A DNA stretch of 64,000 nt from JBOHRN01 sp050732775 (GCA_050732775.1 JBOHRN010000046.1:1-64000), one strand, 5' to 3'; counted from the stretch's first letter, positions 1 through 8,872 are shown. Translations and numbers: made by a program. The notes: generated by a model not told the origin, from the letters alone.

Positions 1-56
1 GGTAGCGGGGGGCATGACTACTTCTACGCGCCTCGATACCTAGTGGTTCCGAGCCG

Positions 57-1220
57 TTACTCCAACAGCCTTGCCATGCGCCGGGCCGCCTCGGCCAACC
101 GCTCCTCCGAGCTGGTGAGGGCGACGCGCACGAAACCGTCCCCGGACGCACCCAGGGCGTCGCCCGACAGTACCGCCACCCCCTCTTCCAAGAGGAGCCG
201 CCGGGTAAACTCGGCCGAGGTACCCGCGCCCGCGGGGACGGGCACCCACAGGTACATGGTGGCGCGCGGAGCAGATACCTGGTACCCCCCCTGCGTGAGA
301 GCCGACACCGCGGCGTCGCGGCGGCGGCGAAAGGTTTCCCGGTTTTCCGGAAACCAGGAGTCGTGCGCTCGCAGCGCGGCGGTGGCCGCGTGTTGGATGG
401 TAAACGGCACGCCAGTGTCGGCGAAAGTCTTGACCCGTGCCAGCGCCGTTATAACCTCGGCCGAACCCGCCGCCCACCCCACCCGCCAGCCGGTCATGTT
501 GTAAGTCTTGGAAAGGGAGTGAAACTCGACCGCCACCTCGCGCGCGCCGTCGATCTCCAGGATCGAGGGAGGTGTGTAGCCGTCAAATGCGATCTCGGAG
601 TAGGCGTTGTCGAAGGCGAGCACGATCTCCCGCTCGTGGCAGAAGCGGACCGCCTCTTCCAGATAGGCGCGCGGCGCGATGGCCGCGGTCGGGTTGTTCG
701 GGTAGTTGAGGTAGAGGACGCGCGCCCGCCGGGCCGCACCCTCGGGGATGGAGTCGAGGTCGGCGAGGAAGCCGTTCTGCTCGAGCAGCGGGAGCATGTG
801 CGGCTCCGCCCCGGACATGGCCGTACCCCCCAGGTAGGGGGCGTAGCCAGGATCGGGCACCAGGGTGACCTCGCCAGGGTCGAGAACGGCGAAGGGGAGG
901 TGAAAGATGCCCTCCTTGGTCCCAATCAGGGGGAGGATCTCGCTGTACGGGTCCAGCGTCACCCCGAAGCGCCCCCCCATCCAGCGAACGATCTCTTCCC
1001 GGTAAGCGGGCAGCCCGAGCTGGAAGGCGTAGCGGGAGTTGGCCGGGTCCTCGGCCGCCCGCTGGAGCGCCTCCACCGCGGCCGGGGGAGGGGAAAGATC
1101 GGCGTCCCCCGCCCCAAGGTCGATCACGTCGACCCCCTTGGCCCTGAGGTCGCGCTTGATGGCGGGGAGGTCGGCCACCGGGTAGGCGGGCAGAGCGTCG
1201 AGGCGTCGGGCTGGGCGCAT
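57..1220 (-). CDS. dapL: LL-diaminopimelate aminotransferase-like PLP enzyme
   Basis: Fold-type I, PLP-dependent class I/II aminotransferase of 387 aa. The layout best fits DapL, which aminates tetrahydrodipicolinate with glutamate to give LL-diaminopimelate for lysine and peptidoglycan. Visible motifs are IGTKEGI, LVPDPGY, the NYPNNPT loop and the PLP lysine in SLSKTYNMTGWRVGW. The frame stays open upstream to 1694, but that part is arginine/proline-rich shadow sequence; ATG at 1220 puts MRPARRLDALPAYPV at the N-terminus, as expected for the family. It lies 86 nt downstream of the small protein ending at 1307 and is the last gene of the trxA-rsmI run. A broader aspartate or alanine aminotransferase role cannot be excluded. 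Confidence 0.78.
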   Translation of the reverse strand: MRPARRLDALPAYPVADLPAIKRDLRAKGVDVIDLGAGDADLSPPPAAVEALQRAAEDPANSRYAFQLGLPAYREEIVRWMGGRFGVTLDPYSEILPLIGTKEGIFHLPFAVLDPGEVTLVPDPGYAPYLGGTAMSGAEPHMLPLLEQNGFLADLDSIPEGAARRARVLYLNYPNNPTAAIAPRAYLEEAVRFCHEREIVLAFDNAYSEIAFDGYTPPSILEIDGAREVAVEFHSLSKTYNMTGWRVGWAAGSAEVITALARVKTFADTGVPFTIQHAATAALRAHDSWFPENRETFRRRRDAAVSALTQGGYQVSAPRATMYLWVPVPAGAGTSAEFTRRLLLEEGVAVLSGDALGASGDGFVRVALTSSEERLAEAARRMARLLE

Positions 1221-1306
1221 GGAGGTCACGGTCGGGGAGCAGGGACCAGCATCGGAGGTTACGGAGTGGCGCGGGTGATGACAAGTCGCACGTCCAGATC
1301 TTGGCT

Positions 1307-1549
1307 CTAACCCCCGATCTCGCTGGCCGGGTCGGCGTCGGCCAGCGCCCGGCGGAGGGCCGGCTCGTCTCCGCTCGCGAGCTCTTGTCGTTCCAGGAAC
1401 CCTACCCGCACCGGTTCCTCGGGGTCTTCGGGGCAGCGAAATCGCGCGGCCACGACCCCTAGCTCGCTGGGGACGGGGTGGCCGTGCAGCACCTCCACTA
1501 GCCAGCCCCTGCCCCGCTCGTCCTGGAAGATGACTCTGTCTGAGTTCAC
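1307..1549 (-). CDS. Small conserved-looking hypothetical protein (80 aa)
   Basis: Unrecognised 80-aa protein with a GTG start whose first bases overlap the rsmI stop codon by 4 nt (GTGA), which suggests translational coupling. The sequence is acidic and looks like a folded domain: an N-terminal strand-rich part (RVIFQDERGRGWLVEVLHG) followed by a helix-like acidic tail. It has no signal peptide, transmembrane segment or cysteine pair. The first part, a short aromatic and basic beta hairpin, could be a small ligand-binding or regulatory module, but no function can be assigned. The coupling and protein-like composition are the reasons for calling it real. Confidence 0.6.
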   Translation of the reverse strand: MNSDRVIFQDERGRGWLVEVLHGHPVPSELGVVAARFRCPEDPEEPVRVGFLERQELASGDEPALRRALADADPASEIGG

Positions 1550-2391
1550 CCTTTCTCCTCCTGCGCGGCCAGCGCGATCTCATACGCCCGGTTGCGGGAA
1601 ATCCCCAGCCGACGGGCGACCTCGCGGGCGGCGGAACGGGGAGAGTGTCCCTCGGCCAGTAGTTCCGTGGCCAGCACGCTAGCTTGCTCCTCATCTCTTC
1701 CGGTGGCCTCCGGCGGCGCTCCCTCCATCACCAACACCACTTCTCCGCGCGGCGGGTTTGCGCTGAAGTGCCCCGCGACCTCGCTCACCCCGCCGCGCAC
1801 GAACTCCTCGTGAACCTTGGTCAGCTCTCGCGCCACCGCTACCCGCCGGCCGGCGCCGGTTACCTCCACTAGATCTTCCAACAGACGGACCAGCCGGTTA
1901 GCCGCTTCATAGATCACCACCGTGTGTCGCACGGCGGTTGCCTCTGCCAGAAACCGCTTCCGCTCCTGGCCGCTACGGGGCGCGAAGCCGAAAAAGGTAA
2001 AGCGGTCGGCGGGAAGCCCGGAGCCAGCTAGAGCGGCCAGCACGGCCGAGGGGCCCGGGACAGGCACCACCGGGAAACCCGCCCCGATGACCCTACGGAC
2101 AATCCTTGCGCCGGGATCGGAGACGAGCGGCGTGCCAGCGTCCGAGATCAGGGCCACGTCCTTGCCTTCCTCCAGCCACCCCACCACCAGTTCGGCGCGG
2201 GCCCTTTCGTTGTGCCGGTGTGCCGACACCGGCCTGGTGGCGACGCCGTAACGGTTCAGCAGCACGCGGCCGCGGCGGGTGTCCTCGGCCAGTATCTTGT
2301 CGGCAGAGTTGAGCACCTCCCGGGCGCGCTCGCTCAGGTCGGCCAGGTTTCCGATCGGCGTGCTGACCAGGTAGAGCGTCGCCATGCCCAC
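1546..2391 (-). CDS. rsmI: 16S rRNA (cytidine(1402)-2'-O)-methyltransferase RsmI
   Basis: SAM-dependent methyltransferase of 281 aa, the usual length for RsmI. It 2'-O-methylates C1402 in the decoding centre of 16S rRNA. The tetrapyrrole-methylase fold is clear: N-terminal LVSTPIGNLADLSERA, AEDTRRGRVLLNRYG, then ISDAGTPLVSDPG, and VPVPGPSAVLAALAGSG in the middle. The C-terminal helical region (SPRSAAREVARRLGISRNRAY) is typical of the family. ATG at 2391 lies 3 nt after the stop of the upstream gene, and the 3' end overlaps the 80-aa gene by 4 nt. Confidence 0.95.
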   Translation of the reverse strand: MGMATLYLVSTPIGNLADLSERAREVLNSADKILAEDTRRGRVLLNRYGVATRPVSAHRHNERARAELVVGWLEEGKDVALISDAGTPLVSDPGARIVRRVIGAGFPVVPVPGPSAVLAALAGSGLPADRFTFFGFAPRSGQERKRFLAEATAVRHTVVIYEAANRLVRLLEDLVEVTGAGRRVAVARELTKVHEEFVRGGVSEVAGHFSANPPRGEVVLVMEGAPPEATGRDEEQASVLATELLAEGHSPRSAAREVARRLGISRNRAYEIALAAQEEKG

Positions 2392-2394
2392 CGG

Positions 2395-3369
2395 TCACAC
2401 CAGCCAGGGGAGCCGCTGGAAAAATCCGCGCTCTGCCAGCGCCAGCCGATGCCTCCCGGCGGCCCTCTCAACCACCTCCGAGGGGTCCAGGCCGAGACGG
2501 TCCGAGCCCAGCGTCACGACCTCGACCGTCCACGCCGCCACCCCGTCGGCGAGCGCGTCGGCGGGCAGGAGCGTGTCGCGGTTCCGGACACCTTCTCCCT
2601 GCCAGCCAAACGCTTCAACTGCTGGGCGTGCCCGTTCGGAGCGCGCGCCCGCTTCGGCGAAAAGGCCGCGGACTTCTTCCTCTTGCATGCCACCACGCAG
2701 CACAGCGGCCAGCCCGGTGAGGAACCCCTCGAAGAGCTCCAACTCTGCGGCCGTGGGCTGGGCGGGGCACTCCCGGAGAAGGTCGTGGAGCCGGGTCCGG
2801 AGCGAGTCGCCCGCCGTCCGGAGTACCTCGCGGACCCGCTCCCCGGCCGGAGAACCGCCGTCTCCGCCGGAGAAGTACCCGGTGCGAAAGCGGCCGTCGT
2901 CGAAGAGGAGGTAGTGGAACGCGCCTCCGTCGAAGAGCTCCAGCACGCCGCTGAAGCCGAGCTTCCCGAGGGCCGAGAAGAAAAGTTCCGGGTGGGACGG
3001 CTCGCACGGGACGCCCGCGTCACGGGCCGGGCTCAGCGCGGTGGAGAGCATGGCCCGCAGCTGTTCCTCGGGCGCGCCGAAGTAGCCGATCCGCCCTACC
3101 TCTCCTCGCTCCCCCTCGCGTTCCAGCTGTCGCAGGGCCGCGCCGAGGGCGATGGGGCCGCGCTCCGTTCCCTCGAAGCGGAAGGCGTGAAACGGCTCTC
3201 CATTCCGTACAAAGATGAGGTAGCCGTGCTCCCCGAGTTGGGCCTGGACGTAACCGTGCACGCGCGCGGAGCGGTCCCGCTTTCCGTCGGAGAGGAGCCG
3301 CCGGAGGTTAACGTAACCCAGCTTGGTGAAGGCGAGGTAGGCGGCGGCGTGGGGAAAACGGTAGATCAT
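2395..3369 (-). CDS. Hypothetical protein with two DUF4388/PATAN-like beta units
   Basis: Soluble 324-aa protein without signal peptide or membrane segment. I do not recognise the whole protein. Two stretches share a strand-turn-strand pattern: an N-terminal one around residues 35-65 (GYLIFVRNGEPFHAFRF) and a second around residues 128-170 (ALGKLGFSGVLELFDGG, then YLLFDDGRFRTGYFSG). The second resembles the DUF4388 (PATAN) pattern of a tryptophan-poor beta hairpin ending in F-DGR. The C-terminal third is helical. PATAN-type domains are often found in signalling and gliding proteins, so a regulatory role is possible but inferred. It sits 26 nt after trxA and 3 nt before rsmI, in one transcription unit. 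Confidence 0.65.
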   Translation of the reverse strand: MIYRFPHAAAYLAFTKLGYVNLRRLLSDGKRDRSARVHGYVQAQLGEHGYLIFVRNGEPFHAFRFEGTERGPIALGAALRQLEREGERGEVGRIGYFGAPEEQLRAMLSTALSPARDAGVPCEPSHPELFFSALGKLGFSGVLELFDGGAFHYLLFDDGRFRTGYFSGGDGGSPAGERVREVLRTAGDSLRTRLHDLLRECPAQPTAAELELFEGFLTGLAAVLRGGMQEEEVRGLFAEAGARSERARPAVEAFGWQGEGVRNRDTLLPADALADGVAAWTVEVVTLGSDRLGLDPSEVVERAAGRHRLALAERGFFQRLPWLV

Positions 3370-3395
3370 GCAACTTCGTCCTATCCCCTACCCCG

Positions 3396-3731
3396 CTACG
3401 ACAGGTGCTCGCGGATCTTTTGCTCGAGCTGCGGCTTGGGAACCGCGCCCACCACGGTGTCCACGTGCTCCCCGCTCTTGAAAAAGAGGATGGAGGGGAT
3501 GGAACGGACCCCGAAACGCATGACGACCCGCTGGTTGCTGTCCACGTCGAGCTTGCCGACCTTGAGCCGGCCCGCGTAGTCGCCAGCCAACTCTTCCACG
3601 ATGGGGGCAATGATCCGGCAGGGGCCGCACCAGGTGGCCCAGAAGTCCACCATATAGAGACCTTCGTCCTGCTCGATCTCGCTTTCAAAGTTATCGTCGG
3701 TAACGGTTACCGTCTTGCCGTTTTGCTGCAT
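3396..3731 (-). CDS. trxA: Thioredoxin
   Basis: Cytosolic thioredoxin of 111 aa, which reduces protein disulfides with electrons from thioredoxin reductase. The active site WCGPC is at residues 34-38 in VDFWATWCGPCRIIAP; the cis-proline loop (SIPSILFF) and the GAVPKPQLEQKI C-terminal helix are also present. The frame is open to 3848, but ATG at 3731 was chosen because it gives the normal thioredoxin N-terminus and is preceded by a GAAAGAG purine run. It is first in the leftward run trxA - hypothetical - rsmI - 80-aa protein - dapL and is divergent from the epimerase gene, with 93 nt between the starts. Confidence 0.95.
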   Translation of the reverse strand: MQQNGKTVTVTDDNFESEIEQDEGLYMVDFWATWCGPCRIIAPIVEELAGDYAGRLKVGKLDVDSNQRVVMRFGVRSIPSILFFKSGEHVDTVVGAVPKPQLEQKIREHLS

Positions 3732-3824
3732 GGTATTCTCTTTCGAGTAGTTTTCGTAGTATCGGCTGGCGGCGGCGCGGGGGCGGGGGTAGATTTCACC
3801 TGCCCCCGCAAGCCGTAACCGCCT

Positions 3825-4226
3825 ATGGAAGCGCGCATCCTCGATCACGTAGGCCTCGCCGTCCGCGATCTGGACGAGTCACTCCCGCTATTTCAAGACC
3901 TCGCCTCGGCCCGAAGTTCCCGCCGCGAGCGGGTCGACTCCCAGGGCGTAGAAGTATCGTTCGTAGGGACCGGTGCCGGCAAGATCGAACTCCTGGCCCC
4001 CACCCGCCCCGACTCCCCGCTGGCCCGCTTTCTGGAGGAGCGGGGGCCGGGGCTGCACCACATCTGCTACCGGGTGCCCGATTTGAGGGCGGCGCTGCTA
4101 GCCCACGAGAGGGCTGGTTACCGGCTCATCGACCGACGGCCGCGCGCCGGGGCGGGCGGACACTCCATCGGTTTTCTCCACCCCTCCTCGACTGGCGGCG
4201 TGCTGGTCGAACTCCTGCAGGGCTGA
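3825..4226 (+). CDS. mce: Methylmalonyl-CoA epimerase (VOC fold)
   Basis: Glyoxalase/VOC-superfamily protein of 133 aa. Methylmalonyl-CoA epimerase interconverts (S)- and (R)-methylmalonyl-CoA in propionyl-CoA to succinyl-CoA metabolism. Two beta-alpha-beta-beta-beta modules are visible. Metal-ligand positions are DHVGLAV near the N-terminus, GLHHICYRVPDL in the middle and VLVELLQG at the end. The length matches the family. It is a single gene, convergent with the following lipoprotein gene (9 nt gap). Methylmalonyl-CoA mutase is not in this window, so the pathway link rests on sequence alone; another VOC dioxygenase or isomerase role is a weaker alternative. Confidence 0.85.
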   Translation: MEARILDHVGLAVRDLDESLPLFQDLASARSSRRERVDSQGVEVSFVGTGAGKIELLAPTRPDSPLARFLEERGPGLHHICYRVPDLRAALLAHERAGYRLIDRRPRAGAGGHSIGFLHPSSTGGVLVELLQG

Positions 4227-4235
4227 CCCAGCGAT

Positions 4236-4673
4236 TCAGCCAGAGCTAGCGCTGGTTACAGCCTCCAGCTCAACCTGCTCCACGAACCAACGATCCGCCG
4301 GCCCCCGCACCGTCACAAACGGCACCGGCACCGGCTCCCCTTGCCGCATGAGGTCTACCAGCACCCGCACGGCGCTACCGGTGCGGCCCGGAATCGGCGA
4401 CTCTCCCCGGATGGCGTAACCGGTGTTCCGCAACACGTCGGCGATGGCGTACATGCGCCGTTCGACTTCGTCGGGCTGATCTCGTCGCATGACCGACCCC
4501 TCCACCGTCCCGAAGACCCACCCCATCCCCGCGTAGTCGCTCTCGGACGCAAGCTGGAGAAAGCGCTCCACCGCGGCGGACGGGGCCACCGCCCCGGGCG
4601 AGGTATCCGACCTCACCGAAGCCGCGCACCCAGTCGCCAGCAGCGCCGCCGCCAAGACCGGCCAAGCTCTCAC
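4236..4673 (-). CDS. Putative lipoprotein of unknown function
   Basis: Protein of 145 aa beginning with a lipoprotein signal: a basic start (VRAW), a hydrophobic stretch PVLAAALLATGC, and the lipobox cysteine in LLATGC. The mature part has a region reading VERFLQLASESDYAGMGWVFGTVEGSV, then MYAIADVLRNTGYAIRG, an arrangement seen in small NTF2-like or DUF4878-like domains, but this is only a resemblance. The frame could start at TTG 4736, but the GTG at 4673 has a strong GGGAGGAG at 4678-4685 with 6 nt spacing from its GGAGG core and gives a proper signal peptide. A second GTG at 4676 is also possible. It lies downstream of clpB on the same strand. Confidence 0.75.
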   Translation of the reverse strand: MRAWPVLAAALLATGCAASVRSDTSPGAVAPSAAVERFLQLASESDYAGMGWVFGTVEGSVMRRDQPDEVERRMYAIADVLRNTGYAIRGESPIPGRTGSAVRVLVDLMRQGEPVPVPFVTVRGPADRWFVEQVELEAVTSASSG

Positions 4674-4677
4674 CACA

Positions 4678-4685
4678 CTCCTCCC
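4678..4685 (-). promoter_or_regulatory. Shine-Dalgarno site that fixes the lipoprotein start
   Basis: GGGAGGAG on the minus strand. Its GGAGG core ends 6 nt before the GTG at 4673, and this decides the start of the lipoprotein gene against the longer TTG-initiated frame that would lack a proper signal peptide. Confidence 0.75.
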
Positions 4686-4732
4686 GGCTGTAAGTTGATC
4701 CAGGGCAATGGTAGACCGCCGGTCACACGCTG

Positions 4733-7375
4733 TCAAGGAGCCGCCTCCAGCGCGGGCGCCCGGGCTTCGGCCAGCGCCCGAAAAGTCAGCTGGTGGGAGC
4801 CCGCTTCCCGATCGGCGATAACGGTTCCGCCAGCTTCGAACTCGCCCTCCAGAACCCTGATGGCCAGCGGGTTTTGCACCAGTCGCTGGATAGCCCGCTT
4901 GAGCGGACGCGCTCCGTAAGCCGGGTCGTACCCTTCCTCGGCGATCAGCTCCTTGGCCTCGCTGGTCAGCTCCAACTCGATCTTCCGCTCGGCCAGGAGG
5001 TCGCGCAAGCGCTGCAGTTGGAGCTCTACGATCTGGGCGAGGTCGGCCAGCGAGAGGGGGTTGAAAACGATCACGTCGTCGACCCGGTTCAAGAACTCGG
5101 GCCGGAAGGTGCGGCGCAGTTCAGCCATCACGGCGGCTTCTACCTCCTGGCGGACGTCCGGGTTATCCATCCTGTCGGCCCGTTCCAGGATCATCGAGCT
5201 ACCCAGGTTGGAGGTCATGATGACCACCGTGTTGCGGAAGTTGACCGAGCGGCCGTGCGAGTCGGTGAGCCGGCCCTCGTCCAAGATCTGGAGGAGGAGG
5301 TTGAACACGTCCGGGTGGGCCTTCTCGATTTCGTCGAAGAGGACCACCGAGTACGGCCGGCGGCGCACCGCCTCGGTCAGCTGTCCCCCCTCCTCGTACC
5401 CCACGTAGCCGGGGGGGGCGCCGATCAACCGGGCCACCGCGTGCCTCTCCATGTACTCGGACATGTCTAGGCGTACCACCAGCTCCTGGTCGTCGAAAAG
5501 GAAACGGGCCAGGGCGCGGGCGGTCTCGGTCTTGCCCACACCGGTGGGGCCCAGAAAGATGAAAGAGCCGATGGGCCGGTTCGGGTCTTGGAGTCCGGCG
5601 CGGGAGCGGCGCACCGCGTTGGCCACCGCCTCGGTGGCGGCGGGCTGGCCGATCACCCGCTCGTTGAGGTGCTCGTCCAGCTGCGCCAGCCGCTGCCGCT
5701 CCGACTGGAGCATGCGCGAAACAGGGACGCCGGTCCAGCGAGCCACCACCTCGGCCACGTCGTCTTCGTCGACTTCTTCCTTGAGAAAGCGGGACTCCTT
5801 CTGCAATTCGGCCAGGCGCGCCCCGGCCTCTTCCAACTCCTTCTGCAGCTTGGGTAGTTCGCCGTACTGGATCTCGGCCGCCCGCGCCAAGTCGCCGGTA
5901 CGGGTGGCGCGTTCGGCCTCGACCCGCAACTCGTCGGCTCTCTCCTTCATCTCCCGGAGGCCGGTGATGGCTTCCTTTTCGGAGTGCCACTTGGCCTTCA
6001 TGCCCGAAGACTCCTCCTTGAGCCGCGCTATCTCTTTTTCTACCCTTTCGAACCGCTCGCGGGAGCCGGGGTCGTCCTCCTTGGCCAGGGCTTGCCTCTC
6101 GATCTCGAGTTGGGTGACCTTACGCTCCACTTCGTCTATCTCCCGGGGTAGTGAATCGATCTCGATACGAAGCCGGGAGGCCGCCTCGTCGATCAGGTCT
6201 ATCGCTTTGTCGGGCAAGAACCGGTCGCCGATGTAGCGGTTCGAGAGTCGGGCCGCGGCGACGATGGCCGGGTCGGTGACGCGCACCCCGTGGTGAACCT
6301 CGTAACGCTCCTTGAGCCCGCGCAAGATGGCGATGGTGTCCTCGACGCTCGGTTCGGCCACGAAGACCGGCTGGAAGCGCCGCTCCAGGGCGGCGTCCTT
6401 TTCAATGTATTCGCGGTATTCGTCCAGCGTGGTGGCGCCGACAACCCGCAGCTCGCCGCGCGCTAAGGCGGGCTTGAGCATGTTGCCGGCGTCGGGCGAG
6501 CCCTCGGTTCTGCCCGCTCCCACGATGGTGTGCAGTTCGTCGATAAAGACCACGAACCTACCCTCGGCCTCGGTGATCTCCTTGAGCACCGCCTTGAGCC
6601 GCTCCTCGAACTCGCCCCGGTACTTGGCCCCGGCCAACATGGCCGGGATGTCGAGGGTAATGACTGTCTTGTCGCTCAGCCCCTCGGGCACGTCGCCGGC
6701 AACGATGCGCTGGGCCAGCCCCTCCGCGATGGCGGTCTTGCCCACCCCCGGTTCGCCGATCAACACGGGGTTATTCTTGGTGCGGCGCGAGAGCACCTGG
6801 ATCACGCGGCGGATCTCCTGGTCGCGGCCGATGACCGGATCCAACCTGCCCCGCCGGGCCTGTTCGGTGAGGTCGATCGAGAACCTCTCCACCGCCTGGT
6901 ACTTCGACTCGGGGTCCTGGTCGGTAACCTGGTGCGGCCCCCGCACCTCCGAGAGGGCCGAGAGCACGGCTTCCCTGTCTGCCCCCTGGGTCGAGAGCAG
7001 CTCGCGCGTGGTGCTCGCCTCCCGGCCGGCCAGAGCCAAGAGTAGGTGCTCGGTGGAGACGTACTCGTCCTTGAGTTCGCGCGCCTCCCTCTCGGCCCGG
7101 TCCAGAACCTTGTTGAGCTCGCGGGAGATATTACTCTGCACCTCTCCCGACTGGCGGGGCAGCCGCCCGACCGCCTCCTCTGTGGCGACCCGCAGTCCGG
7201 TCGTCCCCACCCCCACCTTCTGGAGAATGGGGACCACAATGCCCTCTTCCTGGGCCAGCAGAGCCGACAGCAGGTGGACGTCCTCGACGGCTGGGTTACC
7301 CTCGGTGCCGGCGCGCCTGGCCGCCTCCTGTAGGGCTTCCGCCGCTTTCACGGTAAGACGGTCAAAGTTGATCAC
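4733..7375 (-). CDS. clpB: ATP-dependent chaperone ClpB
   Basis: Hsp100 disaggregase of 880 aa, which works with DnaK to extract polypeptides from aggregates. All parts are present: the N-terminal Clp repeat domain, NBD1 with Walker A GEPGVGKTAIAEG and VVFIDELHTIVGAG, a long coiled middle domain (about residues 410-540), and NBD2 with GPTGVGKTETARAL and arginine-finger region. The ClpB pore motif KYRGEFEERLK is visible. It lacks the ClpP-docking tripeptide loop of ClpA/X, consistent with ClpB. The start is GTG at 7375 after GAGAAAGCC. No CIRCE inverted repeat is seen in the 99-nt upstream spacer. Confidence 0.97.
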   Translation of the reverse strand: MINFDRLTVKAAEALQEAARRAGTEGNPAVEDVHLLSALLAQEEGIVVPILQKVGVGTTGLRVATEEAVGRLPRQSGEVQSNISRELNKVLDRAEREARELKDEYVSTEHLLLALAGREASTTRELLSTQGADREAVLSALSEVRGPHQVTDQDPESKYQAVERFSIDLTEQARRGRLDPVIGRDQEIRRVIQVLSRRTKNNPVLIGEPGVGKTAIAEGLAQRIVAGDVPEGLSDKTVITLDIPAMLAGAKYRGEFEERLKAVLKEITEAEGRFVVFIDELHTIVGAGRTEGSPDAGNMLKPALARGELRVVGATTLDEYREYIEKDAALERRFQPVFVAEPSVEDTIAILRGLKERYEVHHGVRVTDPAIVAAARLSNRYIGDRFLPDKAIDLIDEAASRLRIEIDSLPREIDEVERKVTQLEIERQALAKEDDPGSRERFERVEKEIARLKEESSGMKAKWHSEKEAITGLREMKERADELRVEAERATRTGDLARAAEIQYGELPKLQKELEEAGARLAELQKESRFLKEEVDEDDVAEVVARWTGVPVSRMLQSERQRLAQLDEHLNERVIGQPAATEAVANAVRRSRAGLQDPNRPIGSFIFLGPTGVGKTETARALARFLFDDQELVVRLDMSEYMERHAVARLIGAPPGYVGYEEGGQLTEAVRRRPYSVVLFDEIEKAHPDVFNLLLQILDEGRLTDSHGRSVNFRNTVVIMTSNLGSSMILERADRMDNPDVRQEVEAAVMAELRRTFRPEFLNRVDDVIVFNPLSLADLAQIVELQLQRLRDLLAERKIELELTSEAKELIAEEGYDPAYGARPLKRAIQRLVQNPLAIRVLEGEFEAGGTVIADREAGSHQLTFRALAEARAPALEAAP

Positions 7376-7459
7376 GGCTTTCTCGCAGGGAAGAACCGTG
7401 CCGACAACATCCGCCTATTTGGCAGGGGGGCTGACGCTGCAAAATCTCCCCCGGGTGGT

Positions 7460-7465
7460 TATCTT
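7460..7465 (+). promoter_or_regulatory. Possible -10 box placed for a leaderless mRNA
   Basis: TATCTT ends 9 nt before the ATG at 7475, and there is no Shine-Dalgarno sequence in front of that ATG. If this is the -10 element, transcription would begin at about 7472-7473 and the mRNA would be leaderless. No good -35 box is seen at the right distance, so the call is weak. Confidence 0.35.
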
Positions 7466-7474
7466 TACTTTACC

Positions 7475-8872
7475 ATGAAGTCATTCTTCGCCGAACTACG
7501 CCAGCGGGAGTTCGGCCGCCTGGACGCAGACGGACACAGCTACTTGGATTACACCGGCGGGGGACTCTACCCCGAGTCGCTCGCCCGCGGCCACGCCGAC
7601 TTCTTGTGCAGCGGAGTGTTCGGCAACCCACACTCCCGGAACCCCACCTCTCTGGCTAGCACCCGGGCGGTGGAGGAGACGCGCGCCCGACTGTTCAACT
7701 TTTTTGACGCCGACCCGGCCGGGTACGAAGTTATCTTCACCTATAACGCCACGGCCGCGCTCAAGCTGGTGGGGGAGAGCTACCCGTTCCAAGCGGAGTC
7801 GCGGCTCCTTCTCACTGCCGACAACCACAACTCCGTCCACGGGCTGCGGGAGTACGCCTCGGCCCGGGGAGCCGAAGTCCGCTACTTGGCTCCCGACGCC
7901 GAGTTGCGCGTCCCGGACGCCCAAGTGGAAGACGGCCTGGCCGGGGCCGAGGGCGAGGGAAACCTCTTCGTCTTCCCCGCCCAATCCAACTTCTCCGGAG
8001 TGCAGCACCCGTTGAAGTGGATTGGCCGCGCTCGCGAGCGCGGCTTCGACACATTCTTGGACGCGGCGGCTTTCGTGCCCACCAACCGGTTGAGCATCAG
8101 CTCTTGCGAGCCGGACTTTGCCTGTGTTTCGTTTTACAAGATGTTCGGTTTTCCCACCGGGGTGGGCGCCCTGCTGGCCCGGCGGGAAACCCTGGGCAAG
8201 CTCCGGCGCCCCTGGTTCGGCGGGGGCACGGTGCGCTTTGTCTCGGCCCGCTCCCGGGTCCGCGTGCTCTACCCCAGCCACCGCGGCTTCGAGGACGGAA
8301 CCGTAAACTACCTAGGTATACCGGCGGTATCGCGGGGGTTAGACTTTCTCGCGGGAGTGGGAGTCGAGCGGGTCCACGAGCACGTCACCGGGCTGGCCGG
8401 CTTACTCTTGCGAGAGCTGCAAGCGCTGCGGCACGGAAACGGCGCGCCCCTGGCGTCCGTCTACGGCCCGGCCGGCACCCAGAAGCGCGGAGCCACGGTG
8501 GCCTTTAACCTACTGGACCCGGATGGCAGGGTGGTAGACTTTCGGCTGGTGGTGGAGCGGGCGGGGGCGGCCAACACCTCCCTGCGGGGGGGCTACTTCT
8601 GCAACCCCGGCGCGGCCGAGTTTGCCTTCGGGCACGCGGGCGAGGAGGTGGACCGCTGCGCTGATCCCCTCTCCGCGGAGACTTTTACGCTGGAGAGCTT
8701 CTCCGCCTGCATGGGAGAGCGGCCGGTGGGGGCGGTGCGGGCCTCGCTCGGAATCGCCAGCAACGAAACCGACGTACGCCACTTCATCCGCACGGTCGAG
8801 GATTTCCGGGACCAAGTGAGCGTGCCGCAGGGGGCGGGGGTAAGGGTAGCGGCCGAGGGCGGTACGGCATGA
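7475..8872 (+). CDS. Molybdenum-cofactor-sulfurase-like aminotransferase class V protein
   Basis: PLP enzyme of 465 aa, related to cysteine desulfurases and closest in motifs to the N-terminal domain of Moco sulfurases (MOCOS/ABA3). Visible motifs are YLDYTGGGLYPES, GVFGNPHSRNP, FTYNATAALKL, the PLP lysine K222 in VSFYKMFGFPTGVGALL, FGGGTV and FEDGTVNYLG. Near the C-terminus is LRGGYFCNPGA with C376 in the region of the catalytic persulfide cysteine. There is no MOSC domain. Members of this family move sulfur from cysteine as a protein persulfide; the acceptor here is unknown. It overlaps the next gene by 4 nt (ATGA), tying it to persulfide handling. ATG at 7475 has no Shine-Dalgarno site. 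Confidence 0.8.
   Translation: MKSFFAELRQREFGRLDADGHSYLDYTGGGLYPESLARGHADFLCSGVFGNPHSRNPTSLASTRAVEETRARLFNFFDADPAGYEVIFTYNATAALKLVGESYPFQAESRLLLTADNHNSVHGLREYASARGAEVRYLAPDAELRVPDAQVEDGLAGAEGEGNLFVFPAQSNFSGVQHPLKWIGRARERGFDTFLDAAAFVPTNRLSISSCEPDFACVSFYKMFGFPTGVGALLARRETLGKLRRPWFGGGTVRFVSARSRVRVLYPSHRGFEDGTVNYLGIPAVSRGLDFLAGVGVERVHEHVTGLAGLLLRELQALRHGNGAPLASVYGPAGTQKRGATVAFNLLDPDGRVVDFRLVVERAGAANTSLRGGYFCNPGAAEFAFGHAGEEVDRCADPLSAETFTLESFSACMGERPVGAVRASLGIASNETDVRHFIRTVEDFRDQVSVPQGAGVRVAAEGGTA

Noticed and set aside
1..56. Sequence at the left edge
   Set aside because: Only 56 bases downstream of the dapL stop; no frame, hairpin or motif can be supported.
7376..7474. CIRCE or sigma32-type heat-shock control of clpB
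   Set aside because: No TTAGCACTC-type inverted repeat and no CTTGAA/CCCCAT pair were found in the spacer.
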